DNA of 64,000 nt. Origin: Herbaspirillum sp. RV1423 (lineage in GTDB: Bacteria; Pseudomonadota; Gammaproteobacteria; Burkholderiales; Burkholderiaceae_D). The notes below the pieces were generated by a model. That model saw nothing but the letters and a program-made list of their open reading frames with translations, was not told the origin of the DNA and did not search any database. The position numbers and the translations under genes are program-made. The DNA is taken from contig NZ_CBXX010000009.1 of NCBI RefSeq assembly GCF_000577615.1, forward strand, positions 110,639-174,638, written 5' to 3'. This document shows positions 47,488 to 59,207 of this stretch, piece by piece (positions within the stretch are counted from its first letter, which is position 1; every line of letters starts with the position of its first letter).

Positions 47488-48462
47488 ATGCAAATTATTT
47501 TGCTGCACCCGCGCCTTACGCGCGCGCGGTCAGTCACGCTGACTTCCAGGCATGTCGTGCTGCTGCTGCTGTTCCTGTTTGCTTGCATTGCCGGTGCCGC
47601 CGCGGGTTTGTCGTATCTGGTGCTGCGCAGCGCCGCCGACGGCGAGAGCCCGCCGATGCTGCGCAAGCTGCTCGTCTCGATGAACCAGCAGGAAGATGAT
47701 CGTCAGGAAAAATACCTCAAGGAAAACCTCGCAGTCATGGCTGTCAAGCTGGGCGAAATGCAAGCCCAACTGATGCGCCTGGATGCGCTCGGCGAACGCG
47801 TGCAAGGCCTGGCCGGCGTGCGTCCGGAAGAGTTCAATTTCAAGGAGAAGCCCGGCCGCGGCGGTGCCGAGAGTTCATCCATCGGCGGCGCCAGCCGCGA
47901 GCTGAGCATGAGCGAATTGCAAAAGATGCTCGACGCCTTCTCGACCGACGTCGGCTATCGCTCCGACTACATGAATGCGGTCGAATCCGCGCTGATGGGA
48001 GACAAGATCAAGTCGCGCCTGTTGCCGACCAATCCGCCGATCAATGTGGCGTACAACTCGTCGAGTTTCGGTTGGCGTCTCGATCCTTTCACCGGTCAAA
48101 ACGCGTTCCACGAAGGGCTGGATTTCCCCGCCTCGATCGGCACGCCCATTGTCGCCGCCGCCGCCGGCGTGGTGATCGCCGCTGAATATCATTACCAGTT
48201 CGGCAACATGCTGGAAATCGATCACGGCAACGACATCATCACGCGCTACGCCCATGCTTCCCAGCTTTACGCCAAGGTCGGCGATATCGTCAGGCGCGGC
48301 CAGCACGTCGCCGACGTCGGCACCACCGGGCGCTCCACCGGGCCGCACCTGCACTTCGAAGTGCGTATCCGCGGCGTGGCGCAGGACCCGCGCAAGTTCC
48401 TCGCGCTGGGCAGTCCCGGCAATGCGCCGAAAGCCGCGCCAGTCTTCGTCGCGGGGCGCTGA
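47488..48462 (+). CDS. M23-family metallopeptidase (membrane-anchored)
   Basis: LytM-type peptidoglycan endopeptidase or EnvC/NlpD-like activator, 324 residues. One N-terminal membrane helix (VVLLLLFLFACIAGAAAGLS), a coiled-coil region (~60-100), then the M23 domain from ~185 (FGWRLDPFTGQNAFHEGLDF). Both zinc motifs are intact: H-x3-D in FHEGLDFPA and HxH in GPHLHFEV, so it is probably an active enzyme. AAAGGAG precedes the ATG. It is the gene before secA and faces the periplasm. Confidence 0.9.
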   Translation: MQIILLHPRLTRARSVTLTSRHVVLLLLFLFACIAGAAAGLSYLVLRSAADGESPPMLRKLLVSMNQQEDDRQEKYLKENLAVMAVKLGEMQAQLMRLDALGERVQGLAGVRPEEFNFKEKPGRGGAESSSIGGASRELSMSELQKMLDAFSTDVGYRSDYMNAVESALMGDKIKSRLLPTNPPINVAYNSSSFGWRLDPFTGQNAFHEGLDFPASIGTPIVAAAAGVVIAAEYHYQFGNMLEIDHGNDIITRYAHASQLYAKVGDIVRRGQHVADVGTTGRSTGPHLHFEVRIRGVAQDPRKFLALGSPGNAPKAAPVFVAGR

Positions 48463-48756
48463 CGGACTTGCCCCGGGCGGGCGATATTGAATCTTTGCGC
48501 GCCAGCCCAATCTATTGGCAGTGCTTCAGCGCGAGCGCCGTCCCGGCAAAGGCGTTTTGCCATGGATGTTGCACCAGAGGAAATATCCGGCCGGCCTTGA
48601 CGGCGGCGTATGCGTGCAAGCGGGTCCACGCCCGGCAGGAACACTGTCTCCGGGCGCTTGCATGCTAAAATCCAAGGTTTATTGGCCTCATTCCGGTTCC
48701 GTGCGGGCAAAACCGCCGCGCAGAGTCATTTTTCGGCGCTTTTTTAGAATCCAAGC
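48463..48756 (+). promoter_or_regulatory. secA upstream region
   Basis: 294 bp without a gene. Two -10-like hexamers stand out: TAAAAT at 48666-48671 and TAGAAT at 48745-48750, the second only six bases before the secA ATG. No good -35 was found for either. No SecM-like arrest peptide gene was recognised. Confidence 0.4.
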
Positions 48757-51525
<2,769 letters not shown>

Positions 51526-51545
51526 TTTCCAGTTAGCCGTTGCCA

Positions 51546-51575
51546 AGCCGCTCCCTTGTCCGGAGCGGCTTTTTC
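51546..51575 (+). terminator. Rho-independent terminator of secA
   Basis: A perfect 9-bp stem (AGCCGCTCC / GGAGCGGCT) with a 7-nt loop is followed by TTTTC, 20 bp after the secA stop. Confidence 0.92.
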
Positions 51576-51670
51576 TTTGGTTCTTCGGAACGGCGGCTGG
51601 CGTCGGCGCCGTCGGATTGCAGGTTTGAAAATAGTGTCGCTTGAACAGAAAAATAAGAAGGAGCAAGACA

Positions 51671-52426
51671 ATGAGGTCCGTGTCCATGGCGTATCGGCGC
51701 ATAGTGCAGACATTGCGGCAGGTGCGCGTGCAAAGATTCGGCGCCTTCCTGTTGGCGTTGACGCTTGCGGCATGCGGCGGCGTTCCCATGGCGCCGGCCG
51801 TGCGTCAGGACGCCCCGCGCCGAGCGGCGCTGCTGGCCGTTGCCGAAACCGAATGGTCCTTCTTCGACCGTCAGCAGATCGATATGCGCGGCGAATTCTT
51901 GAGCGCGCCGCGCCTGGGGTTGCTGGAGGATGAAGGCGAAGCGGTCCAGCGCGTCGGCATGTACTGGCAAGCTGTCGGCAAGGACTACACCGGCGCCGAC
52001 ACCCAGCAAGCCTGGTCGGCGGCCTTTATTTCCTACCTGATGCAGACGGCGGGCGTGTCGTCCGACGATTTTTTGCCCAGCGACGTGCATTTCAATTACC
52101 TGAGCTATCTCAAGGCGCGCCAGACCTTGCCGGCGCCGCTGTTCGTGCTGCGCCCGGCCGCGAGCGAACCGATTGCGCCGGGCGACCTGATCTGCGCGCC
52201 GCGCGACACCAATCAGACCGCGACGCTGGACGATATCCGCCCGGGCTTGCCGGGGCATTGTGATCTTGTCTACGAAATCCATCCGGAACAAGGTTGGGCC
52301 GGCGCGATCGGCGGCAACGTTTTCAATTCGGTATCTGAATCGCTCATTCCCATTGACGCCAACGCCCGGCTGCTGCCGCTGGCGCGGCGGCCGTGGTTTG
52401 TGGTCGTCAAGAATCTGATGCCGTAA
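51671..52426 (+). CDS. DUF2272 family lipoprotein
   Basis: Exported protein of 251 residues with a lipoprotein signal (lipobox LAAC, Cys35). The mature part resembles DUF2272 proteins, an NlpC/P60-like (cysteine-peptidase-fold) family: AWSAAFISYLMQTAGVSSDD, FNYLSYLKARQTLPAPLFVL and GDLICAPRDTNQTATL. A conserved GHCDLVYEI carries the His/Cys pair expected for the fold. AAGGAG precedes the ATG. No enzymatic activity is established for the family; a wall-related role is inference. It is monocistronic between secA and argJ. Confidence 0.75.
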   Translation: MRSVSMAYRRIVQTLRQVRVQRFGAFLLALTLAACGGVPMAPAVRQDAPRRAALLAVAETEWSFFDRQQIDMRGEFLSAPRLGLLEDEGEAVQRVGMYWQAVGKDYTGADTQQAWSAAFISYLMQTAGVSSDDFLPSDVHFNYLSYLKARQTLPAPLFVLRPAASEPIAPGDLICAPRDTNQTATLDDIRPGLPGHCDLVYEIHPEQGWAGAIGGNVFNSVSESLIPIDANARLLPLARRPWFVVVKNLMP

Positions 52427-52543
52427 AAGGCGTTTCACGATTATTGATGAAATGCGTTCTAAAAATATTCCCGTCATCCGATCCGATTACAATAGCGCTC
52501 TCCCGCATCCCCTTTTATCCCTTATACCGCTGACTAGACAATC

Positions 52544-53779
52544 ATGGCCGTCAATTCTCCTATTCCCGTTTCCGCCGATCTGAAACCCGTTGCCGGCATT
52601 GAGCTGGGCTACGCCGAAGCCGGCGTGCGCAAAGCCAACCGCAAGGATTTGCTGGTCATGAAACTGGCGCCGGGCGCCGCCATCGCCGGCGTGTTCACGC
52701 TCAATCGTTTCTGCGCCGCCCCGGTCCAGGTGTGCAAGACGCATCTGGCGCAGGCCGACGCCACCGCACCTATCCGGGCGCTGGTAATCAACACCGGCAA
52801 CGCCAATGCCGGCACCGGCGAAGAAGGCCTGGCGCGCGCCAATGCGACCTGCGCCGAACTGGCGACGTTGCTGGGTTTGAAGCCAGAACAGGTCCTGCCG
52901 TTTTCGACCGGCGTCATCCTCGAACCGTTGCCGGTCGAGCGTATCAAGGCCGGCTTGCCGGCTGCCATCGCCAATCTCAAGGCCGACAACTGGTTCAGCG
53001 CGGCCGAAGCGATCATGACCACCGACACGCAGCCGAAAGCCGCTTCGCGCACGCTGACCATCGGCGGCAAGAAAGTCGTCATGACAGGCATCAGCAAGGG
53101 CGCCGGCATGATCAAGCCGAACATGGCGACCATGCTCGGCTTCCTGGCTTGCGACGCCAAAGTGCCGCAGGCGTTGCTGAACCAGTTGGTCAAGGATGTC
53201 GCCGACCAGTCCTTCAACTGCATCACGATCGATGGCGACACGTCGACCAACGACTCCTTCATGCTGATCGCCACCGGCGCCGGTGAACTGGACATTACCA
53301 GCGCCGACAGCGCCGAGTACAAAGAACTGGCCGCCGCCGTCAGCGCGCTGTCGCAGAACCTCGCGCACCAGATCGTGCGCGACGGCGAAGGCGCCACCAA
53401 ATTCATCGAAGTCACGGTGGAAGACGGCAAGAGCGTCGAGGAATGCCGCAAGATCGCCTACTCCATCGGCCATTCGCCGCTGGTCAAGACGGCGTTCTTC
53501 GCCTCCGATCCGAATCTGGGCCGTATCCTGGCTGCCATCGGCTATGCCGGCGTCGACGATCTCGACGTCTCGACACTGAACCTGTACCTGGACGACGTGT
53601 GGGTCGCCAAGAACGGCGGCCGCAATCCCGACTACAAGGAAGAAGACGGCCAGCGCGTCATGAAGAAGAGCGAGATCGTGGTACGCGTGAAACTGGCGCG
53701 CGGTACGGCCAGGGCCTCGATCTGGACTTGCGATTTGTCTCACGACTATGTAACCATCAACGCCGACTACCGCTCCTGA
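52544..53779 (+). CDS. argJ: Glutamate N-acetyltransferase / ornithine acetyltransferase
   Basis: Bifunctional ArgJ of the cyclic arginine pathway: it transfers acetyl from N-acetylornithine to glutamate and can use acetyl-CoA. 411 residues, made as a proenzyme that cleaves itself before a Thr. The cleavage site is in [20 protein letters not shown], with Thr as new N-terminus of the beta chain. Oxyanion-hole text [17 protein letters not shown] and C-terminal [16 protein letters not shown] are present. The ribosome site is weak. The stop codon lies inside the left arm of a structured repeat element. Confidence 0.95.
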   Translation: MAVNSPIPVSADLKPVAGIELGYAEAGVRKANRKDLLVMKLAPGAAIAGVFTLNRFCAAPVQVCKTHLAQADATAPIRALVINTGNANAGTGEEGLARANATCAELATLLGLKPEQVLPFSTGVILEPLPVERIKAGLPAAIANLKADNWFSAAEAIMTTDTQPKAASRTLTIGGKKVVMTGISKGAGMIKPNMATMLGFLACDAKVPQALLNQLVKDVADQSFNCITIDGDTSTNDSFMLIATGAGELDITSADSAEYKELAAAVSALSQNLAHQIVRDGEGATKFIEVTVEDGKSVEECRKIAYSIGHSPLVKTAFFASDPNLGRILAAIGYAGVDDLDVSTLNLYLDDVWVAKNGGRNPDYKEEDGQRVMKKSEIVVRVKLARGTARASIWTCDLSHDYVTINADYRS

Positions 53780-53898
53780 ATTCGTTCAGGGCCTACTGCG
53801 CGGACCAATCTCGGGACTGCGATGCTCGCCGTACTCAAGTACGGCTGCGCTTCTTATCCCGACCTTGGCCCGCTCGCTACGGCCCTGAACGAATTCAG
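53776..53898. repeat. 123-bp structured inverted-repeat element after argJ
   Basis: An 18-bp perfect terminal inverted repeat (CTGAATTCGTTCAGGGCC / GGCCCTGAACGAATTCAG) encloses two nested dyads: TCGGGA/TCCCGA at 53811-53862 and GCCGTACT-CA-AGTACGGC at 53828-53845. The left arm covers the argJ stop codon. It has the look of a small interspersed non-coding element or a long terminator, but no T-run follows. Confidence 0.65.
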
Positions 53899-54010
53899 AG
53901 CCTGAGATGTTTTTAGTTGAACGGCTTGCGGTTTTCACGAATTTTATTCACGTGCGGCGGATCGGGTTTCCGTCACAATGCGACGTATCGATTCACTTTG
54001 CCAATTTGTC

Positions 54011-54883
54011 ATGACTCCATTAGATCAGTTTCTGCAGCGCGCCGAGGCCTTGCTGTCTCGCATCGAATCCATCCTGCCGCCCTCAAGCGCGGCGACCGAG
54101 TGGGACAAGGGTGTGGCGTTTCGCTGGCGCCGCCGTAATGGCAATGGCGGCGGCTATCTGCAGTCGGTCGGGCATATTTCCAATATTGCGCTGTCGGATT
54201 TGCATAACATCGGACCGCAAAAGGAACAGATCGACCAGAACACCAGGCAGTTCGTGGATGGCCGTCCGGCCAACAACGTGCTGCTGACCGGCGCGCGCGG
54301 TACCGGCAAGTCGTCGCTGATCAAGGCTTGCCTGAACCAGTATGCCGATCGCGGCCTGCGCCTGATCGAAGTGGACAAGGACGATCTGCACGACTTGCCC
54401 GATATCGTCGACCTGGTGTCGGCGCGGCCGGAACGCTTCATCATTTTTTGCGATGACTTGTCCTTCGAAGAAGGCGAGAGCGGTTACAAGGCGCTGAAAG
54501 TAGCGTTGGACGGCAGTATCGCGGCGCAGTCGGACAATGTGCTGATTTACGCGACGTCCAACCGCCGCCACCTGATGCCCGAGCGCATGTCGGACAACTC
54601 GAGCTACACGCACACTGACGACGGCGACCTGCATCCCGGCGAGACCGTGGAAGAGAAGATTTCCTTGTCCGAACGTTTCGGCCTGTGGGTGACTTTCTAT
54701 CCGTTCAAGCAGGACGACTACCTCGACATCGTCGCCCACTGGCTGCGCCATTTCGGCTGCAACGCGGCGCAGATTGAAGAAGCGCGCGGCGACGCTCTGC
54801 GTTGGGCGTTGCAGCGCAGTTCGCGTTCCGGTCGTGTGGCCTGGCAGTTCTCCAAGGATTACGCCGGAAAGCTGAAGGCCTGA
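54011..54883 (+). CDS. DUF815 AAA+-type ATPase
   Basis: P-loop ATPase of the DUF815 family, 290 residues, cytoplasmic, function not established. Walker A GARGTGKSSLIKA lies at about residues 94-106. Walker B is RFIIFCDDLSFEEGE, followed by sensor-like VLIYATSNRRHLMPE and a lid segment with FYPFKQDDYLDIVAHWLRHF. ATG 54011 begins the family fold (TPLDQFLQRAEALL); ATG 53978 would add eleven residues. The stop and the Nudix gene start share a base (TGATG), so the two are co-translated, an arrangement common in Burkholderiales. Confidence 0.85.
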   Translation: MTPLDQFLQRAEALLSRIESILPPSSAATEWDKGVAFRWRRRNGNGGGYLQSVGHISNIALSDLHNIGPQKEQIDQNTRQFVDGRPANNVLLTGARGTGKSSLIKACLNQYADRGLRLIEVDKDDLHDLPDIVDLVSARPERFIIFCDDLSFEEGESGYKALKVALDGSIAAQSDNVLIYATSNRRHLMPERMSDNSSYTHTDDGDLHPGETVEEKISLSERFGLWVTFYPFKQDDYLDIVAHWLRHFGCNAAQIEEARGDALRWALQRSSRSGRVAWQFSKDYAGKLKA

Positions 54884-55302
54884 TGACTGTTGCCTCTGAA
54901 ACAACATCGCCGCCGATCGACGTCGCCGTCGGCATCCTGATGAAGCCGAACGGCGACGTGCTGCTGGGGCAGCGTCCCGAGGGCAAGCCGTATGCCGGTT
55001 ACTGGGAATTTCCCGGCGGCAAGGTGGAGGCCGGGGAGTCGGTGCTGGATGCGCTCAAGCGCGAATTCATGGAGGAGCTTGGCATTGAAGTGATCTCAGC
55101 CGAGCCGTGGTGCGGCGTGCAGCACATTTATCCGCATGCCCATGTGCGCTTGCACTTTTATATCAGCCGGGAATGGCGCGGCGAGCCGCAAAGCCTGGAA
55201 GGGCAGGCGTTCGCCTGGCAAGGCAGCGTCGAAGTTGCGCCCTTGCTGCCGGCGACGGTTCCCTTGATTGAGTGGATAGACAAGTTACGCTTACCGGCCT
55301 GA
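54883..55302 (+). CDS. Nudix hydrolase, MutT-like
   Basis: Nucleotide-pyrophosphatase of the MutT type, 139 residues; MutT removes 8-oxo-dGTP from the nucleotide pool. The Nudix box is complete: GGKVEAGESVLDALKREF then MEELGI, matching G-x5-E-x7-REUXEEXGU. The start MTVASETTSPPIDVAVGILM and the later LHFYISREWRGEPQSLEGQA fit MutT of this group. It overlaps the DUF815 gene by one base and is convergent with yacG. mutT near secA is also seen in E. coli. Confidence 0.88.
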   Translation: MTVASETTSPPIDVAVGILMKPNGDVLLGQRPEGKPYAGYWEFPGGKVEAGESVLDALKREFMEELGIEVISAEPWCGVQHIYPHAHVRLHFYISREWRGEPQSLEGQAFAWQGSVEVAPLLPATVPLIEWIDKLRLPA

Positions 55303-55330
55303 AGCCGGCCTCGGCATTACCGAAGGGCGT

Positions 55331-55519
55331 TTATTGTAGCGAAGAATTGTCGTCATCCTGCTCCTGCGGCAGGTTGACGGCGGGAATGGTATATTTTTCT
55401 TCGGCCCAGGCGCCGAGATCGATTTGTTTGCAGCGTTCCGAGCAAAACGGCCGGTATTTGTTCTTTTCGGTCCATTCCACCTTGGCGCCGCAAGTGGGGC
55501 AGTCTACGATTGTTGCCAT
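55331..55519 (-). CDS. yacG: DNA gyrase inhibitor YacG
   Basis: Small zinc protein of 62 residues that in E. coli binds GyrB and inhibits gyrase. The four zinc ligands are in [10 protein letters not shown] and [14 protein letters not shown]. The acidic C-terminal tail ([10 protein letters not shown]) is typical. It follows zapD on the same strand by 25 bp, as in many beta- and gammaproteobacteria (coaE-zapD-yacG). Confidence 0.93.
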   Translation of the reverse strand: MATIVDCPTCGAKVEWTEKNKYRPFCSERCKQIDLGAWAEEKYTIPAVNLPQEQDDDNSSLQ

Positions 55520-55544
55520 GACTTCTACCTAAAATCTTTAGTAC

Positions 55545-56300
55545 TCAGAATCCGCACAGCGCCAGCTCGAACGGCACTTCGCCTTCGAACGGCTTGGGTT
55601 TCATGTCGCCGTCCTGCGAGGTGAAACGGACCCACAACATGTATTTGTTGGCTGAAATCTCGGGAATCGCGCCTATTTCCTCGTCGATCACCAGACGCAG
55701 CATCTGGTAGATTTTACCCTGCAGCATCTGCTGATAGCTACCACCGTCGGCATTGATCTTGACGGGGTGGCCCGACTCGCGCAGCAGGCGCATGACGATG
55801 ACGACCGCGTCAAACAGCGGCACCAGCGGCGCAAACCAGTGGGAAATGTCGTTGAAACGTTGTTCCGCAGTGCGCTGTTGCCAGGCGTAGTACGACGGCA
55901 GGTCGAATTCGCAGGCGCCGCCCGGGATGATGGTGCGGCCGCGGATGCTCATGAGCCATTCATTCTCACGGATGTTCTGGCCGGTCCTGCCTTGCGAGGC
56001 CGCCAGCGCTGTACTGGCGCGGTCGACTTCGCTGAGGATGGCGTTGAGCATCTCGGGTTCGACGTTGGGATTGGATTGGTAAGCCAGCAGGACTTGTTTC
56101 TGGCGTTCCAGTTCTTGCAGCAGATCGGATTTGAGGTCGGCGCGTCCCGCCACTTCGAGCATTTCGAAAATAGTGGACAGGGCGACATGATGTTGCAGCG
56201 GACTTTCCTGATGCAGGAAGAACACGAACTTTTCGTGCAAATCCTCCAACCGCAACAGCGTGCGAATACGCTCGTTGAAAGGGTATTCGTAAACGATCAA
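55545..56300 (-). CDS. zapD: Cell-division protein ZapD
   Basis: FtsZ-bundling protein that binds the FtsZ C-terminal peptide, 251 residues. Family text: [20 protein letters not shown] at the N-terminus, [40 protein letters not shown] and the C-terminal [20 protein letters not shown]. The start is TTG 56300, unusual but supported by AAAGGG 7 nt upstream and by the conserved N-terminus directly after it. Upstream lies a 12-bp inverted repeat with inner tandem repeats. It sits 130 bp after coaE. Confidence 0.93.
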   Translation of the reverse strand: MIVYEYPFNERIRTLLRLEDLHEKFVFFLHQESPLQHHVALSTIFEMLEVAGRADLKSDLLQELERQKQVLLAYQSNPNVEPEMLNAILSEVDRASTALAASQGRTGQNIRENEWLMSIRGRTIIPGGACEFDLPSYYAWQQRTAEQRFNDISHWFAPLVPLFDAVVIVMRLLRESGHPVKINADGGSYQQMLQGKIYQMLRLVIDEEIGAIPEISANKYMLWVRFTSQDGDMKPKPFEGEVPFELALCGF

Positions 56301-56333
56301 AGCGCGTCCCTTTAAAGTTGAATCGGATTCGAC

Positions 56334-56396
56334 AACGCGCTTTATGAATATGTCTTTAAATATCGAAGGATATTGAGGATATTGATAAAGCGCGTT
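56334..56396. repeat. 12-bp inverted repeat enclosing tandem 9-mers, between coaE and zapD
   Basis: AACGCGCTTTAT (56334-56345) and ATAAAGCGCGTT (56385-56396) are perfect inverted copies around a 39-nt AT-rich spacer. The spacer contains GGATATTGA twice in tandem (56368-56376, 56377-56385). It could be a regulatory site for zapD or a transcript end for the pil-coaE operon. Confidence 0.5.
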
Positions 56397-56430
56397 TAAT
56401 TTACGTGATTCTGACCCATGCAGCGGAAAA

Positions 56431-57081
56431 TTACAAATGCCCGGCGCGATTTGTTTTGGCCAGCGACAGGTAGAGCGCGTGCAGGCGTTCGATTTGCGGC
56501 AGCAGGGCGGCGGTATCGAGATTGTTTTCGATGACGTCGTCGGCGACAGCGAGTCGTTCCGCGCGCGTGGCCTGGGCCGCGATGATGGCCTGCACTTGTT
56601 CGCGCGTCATGCCGTTGCGCTGCATGACGCGGGCGATCTGGACCTCTTCTGTGCAGTCGACCACCAGGATGCGCGAGGCGCGCTTGCGCCATTGTTGCGA
56701 TTCCACCAGCAGCGGCACCACGAAGATCAGGTAATCGCCGTGCGCCTCGCCTGCGGCGCGCACGGTTTCGCTGCGGATCAGCGGATGCAGGATGGATTCC
56801 AGGCGTTGCCGGGCGCCGGCGTCGGCAAACACATGGGCGCGCATGCGTGCGCGGTCCATGGCGCCGTCGGCGTCGATGAAGCCGTCGCCGAATGCGGCGC
56901 GGATGCTTGCAATGGCCGCGCCGCCCGGTGTCGTCAGTTGATGTGCGATGGCGTCGGTGTCGATCAGCGCCGCGCCGCGTTCGGCGAACAGATTGGCAAC
57001 GGTGGTCTTGCCGCTGCCGATGCCGCCGGTCAGGCCGACGGAAAAAGGCCTTGACGCTGCCGTGAAGAAGGTATCGTTCAT
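56431..57081 (-). CDS. coaE: Dephospho-CoA kinase
   Basis: Last enzyme of coenzyme A synthesis, 216 residues. The P-loop is [20 protein letters not shown]; the dephospho-CoA site has [17 protein letters not shown] and the lid [40 protein letters not shown] and the [12 protein letters not shown] segment complete the family pattern. ATG 57081 overlaps the pilD stop by one base (TGATG), so it is co-translated as the last gene of pilB-pilC-pilD-coaE. Confidence 0.95.
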   Translation of the reverse strand: MNDTFFTAASRPFSVGLTGGIGSGKTTVANLFAERGAALIDTDAIAHQLTTPGGAAIASIRAAFGDGFIDADGAMDRARMRAHVFADAGARQRLESILHPLIRSETVRAAGEAHGDYLIFVVPLLVESQQWRKRASRILVVDCTEEVQIARVMQRNGMTREQVQAIIAAQATRAERLAVADDVIENNLDTAALLPQIERLHALYLSLAKTNRAGHL

Positions 57082-57947
57082 CAATACAGTCCGAATGACA
57101 GGAAGGATTTGCCATATAGCAGCATCAGCATGCCCGCCAGCGCCAGATATGGGCCGAAAGGAATGGCCTGATCCGAACTCTGCCTGCGTAGCGCGACTGC
57201 GGCGAGGCCGACGGCGGCGCCCAGGCAGGACGCCAGCGCCAGCACCAGCGGCAGCGCCTGCCAGCCGAGCCAGGCGCCCAGCGCCGCCATCAGCTTGAAG
57301 TCGCCGTAGCCCATGCCTTCCTTGCCGGTGGCAAGCCTGAAAATCCAGTAAATAGCCCAGAGTACAAGATAACCGGCCGCCGCACCCGCCACGGCGTCGC
57401 GCAGCGGGACAAAAGCGCCTGCCAGATTAACCAGCAGGCCGAGCCACAGCAGCGGCAGCGTCAGGCTGTCGGGCAGCAGTTGGGTCCGGGCGTCGATGAA
57501 GCTGAGCGCAATCAGGAAATATGTGAACGCCAGCGCGGCCAAGCCGGTCGTGCCGAGGCCGAAACGCCAGGCGACCCAGGCCGACATCAGCGCGCTGACG
57601 GCTTCGACGACAGGGTAGCGCAAGGAAATCGCTTCCCGGCAGTGCGCGCAGCGGCCGCGCAGCAGCAGGTAACCCAGCAGCGGGATGTTATGCCGGGCGG
57701 CGACCGGCGTTGCGCAGCGCGGGCAGGCCGAGCGCGGCGTCCACAGGTCGTAGCGTTCGCGGTGCGGCAGGCTTTGGCCGGTTTCGCGGGCCAGGTAGTT
57801 TTCCGCTTCGCGCTCCATCATGTGCGGCAGGCGATGGATTACCACATTAAGGAAACTGCCGATCAGCAGCCCCAGGCACGCCGCGACCGCAGCGACGGCA
57901 ACGCTGCCGCCTTCCTGTACACCTGCAAGAGTCAGCAATTCGAACAT
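57081..57947 (-). CDS. pilD: Type IV prepilin peptidase / N-methyltransferase
   Basis: Inner-membrane aspartyl protease that cleaves and methylates type IV prepilins, 288 residues, about eight membrane helices. The N-terminal GSFLNVVIHRLPHMMERE and the cytoplasmic zinc module (CPRCATPVAARHNIPLLGYL, CAHCREAISLRYP) are present. Catalytic aspartates are in SFIDARTQLLPD and GMGYGDFKLMAALGAWLGWQ. It overlaps pilC and coaE by one base each. Confidence 0.95.
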   Translation of the reverse strand: MFELLTLAGVQEGGSVAVAAVAACLGLLIGSFLNVVIHRLPHMMEREAENYLARETGQSLPHRERYDLWTPRSACPRCATPVAARHNIPLLGYLLLRGRCAHCREAISLRYPVVEAVSALMSAWVAWRFGLGTTGLAALAFTYFLIALSFIDARTQLLPDSLTLPLLWLGLLVNLAGAFVPLRDAVAGAAAGYLVLWAIYWIFRLATGKEGMGYGDFKLMAALGAWLGWQALPLVLALASCLGAAVGLAAVALRRQSSDQAIPFGPYLALAGMLMLLYGKSFLSFGLY

Positions 57948-59185
57948 CAGATAACGGATCCCAGTTTGAAAATAGGCAAATACATGGCAATGACCAGGCC
58001 GCCGATGACGACGCCCAATACCAGCATGATAAAGGGTTCCATCAAGGTCGAGATGGATGCGACGGCCTCATTGACCTCGATTTCATAGAAATCCGCCACT
58101 TTGGCGAGCATCTGGTCGAGCGCGCCGGACTCTTCGCCGACGGCCACCATCTGTCCGACCATGTCGGGAAACAGGCCGGTGTGCTCAAGGGCGGCCGCCA
58201 GGCTGGCGCCGTCGCCGACCTCCCGGCGGACGACGTCGGTGGCGTCCGCGTACGCCGCGTTGCCGGCGGCGCCGCTGACCGATTGCAAGGCATCGACCAG
58301 CGGCACGCCGGCGGCGAACAGGGTCGCCAGGGTGCGGCTCCAGCGCGCCAGCGCCGCCTTGCGCACGATATCGCCGAATACGGGCAACTTCAGCAGCCAG
58401 CGGTCGGTGCGGGCTTGCAGCGCGACAGAGCGCCGCCATGCGCGGGCGAACAGATACGCGCCGCCGCCCAGCATGCCGGCCAGCGCCCACCAATATGCCG
58501 TCATGAAGCCGGATATCGCGATCACGACCTGCGTCGGCAGCGGCAATTCGGCGCCAAAGCTGCGAAACACTTCCTTGAAGGAAGGCACCACCCAGATCAT
58601 GATGATGGACGTCACCAGCACGGCGAAGGCGACGATGGCGGCCGGATAGACCAGCGCGGCGCGCACCTTGCTCCTGGTCTCCAGGATTTTTTCCTTGTAA
58701 TGCGCCAGGCTGGCCAGCAATTCGTCCAGCAGCCCCGCCTGTTCGCCCGCCGCCACCAGGTTGCAGAACAAAGCATCGAAATGGCGCGGATGGCGGGCAA
58801 ACGCCTGATGCAGGCTGCTGCCGCTTTCCACGTCGGCGCGCAGCCCGAGGATCAGCCGCCCCAGCGCCGGATTGGCGTGGCTGCGGGCGACGATGTCGAA
58901 TGCCTGCAGCAGCGGCACGCCGGCCTTGAGCATGGTGGCGAGCTGGCGCGTAAAGAGGGCGATGTCCTTGCCGCTGATGCGCTTGTCGCGCTGGCGGCCC
59001 TTGCGTTTGACCGACGTGGCTTGTATCCCTTGCCGGCGCAGCGTGGCGCCGACGATGGCGGGGCCGCCGGCGCGCATTTCGCCGCGCACCGTTTTGCCCT
59101 GGCGGTCCCTGCCTTGCCAGGCGTAAAGTTCTTCACGCGGTTCTTCGCGCGCCGGGGCGGCGTTGTTGCGCTGTGTGGATGTCAT
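57947..59185 (-). CDS. pilC: Type IV pilus inner-membrane platform protein PilC
   Basis: Platform protein coupling PilB to pilin assembly, 412 residues. Two T2SSF domains are visible: FTRQLATMLKAGVPLLQAFD in the first and WSRTLATLFAAGVPLVDALQ in the second, each followed by membrane helices, with VFVVPSFKEVF-type text (here IWVVPSFKEVFRSFGAELPL). The C-terminal helix ends in IAMYLPIFKLGSVI. AGGAG precedes the ATG. It lies 22 bp after pilB. Confidence 0.94.
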   Translation of the reverse strand: MTSTQRNNAAPAREEPREELYAWQGRDRQGKTVRGEMRAGGPAIVGATLRRQGIQATSVKRKGRQRDKRISGKDIALFTRQLATMLKAGVPLLQAFDIVARSHANPALGRLILGLRADVESGSSLHQAFARHPRHFDALFCNLVAAGEQAGLLDELLASLAHYKEKILETRSKVRAALVYPAAIVAFAVLVTSIIMIWVVPSFKEVFRSFGAELPLPTQVVIAISGFMTAYWWALAGMLGGGAYLFARAWRRSVALQARTDRWLLKLPVFGDIVRKAALARWSRTLATLFAAGVPLVDALQSVSGAAGNAAYADATDVVRREVGDGASLAAALEHTGLFPDMVGQMVAVGEESGALDQMLAKVADFYEIEVNEAVASISTLMEPFIMLVLGVVIGGLVIAMYLPIFKLGSVI

Positions 59186-59207
59186 GTCCCGACTCCTGAA
59201 AGACGCG

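Noticed and set aside
48463..48756. A SecM-like arrest peptide gene before secA
   Set aside because: No frame with a signal peptide and arrest-type C-terminus and a ribosome site was found in the gap; the M23 gene is the nearest coding sequence.
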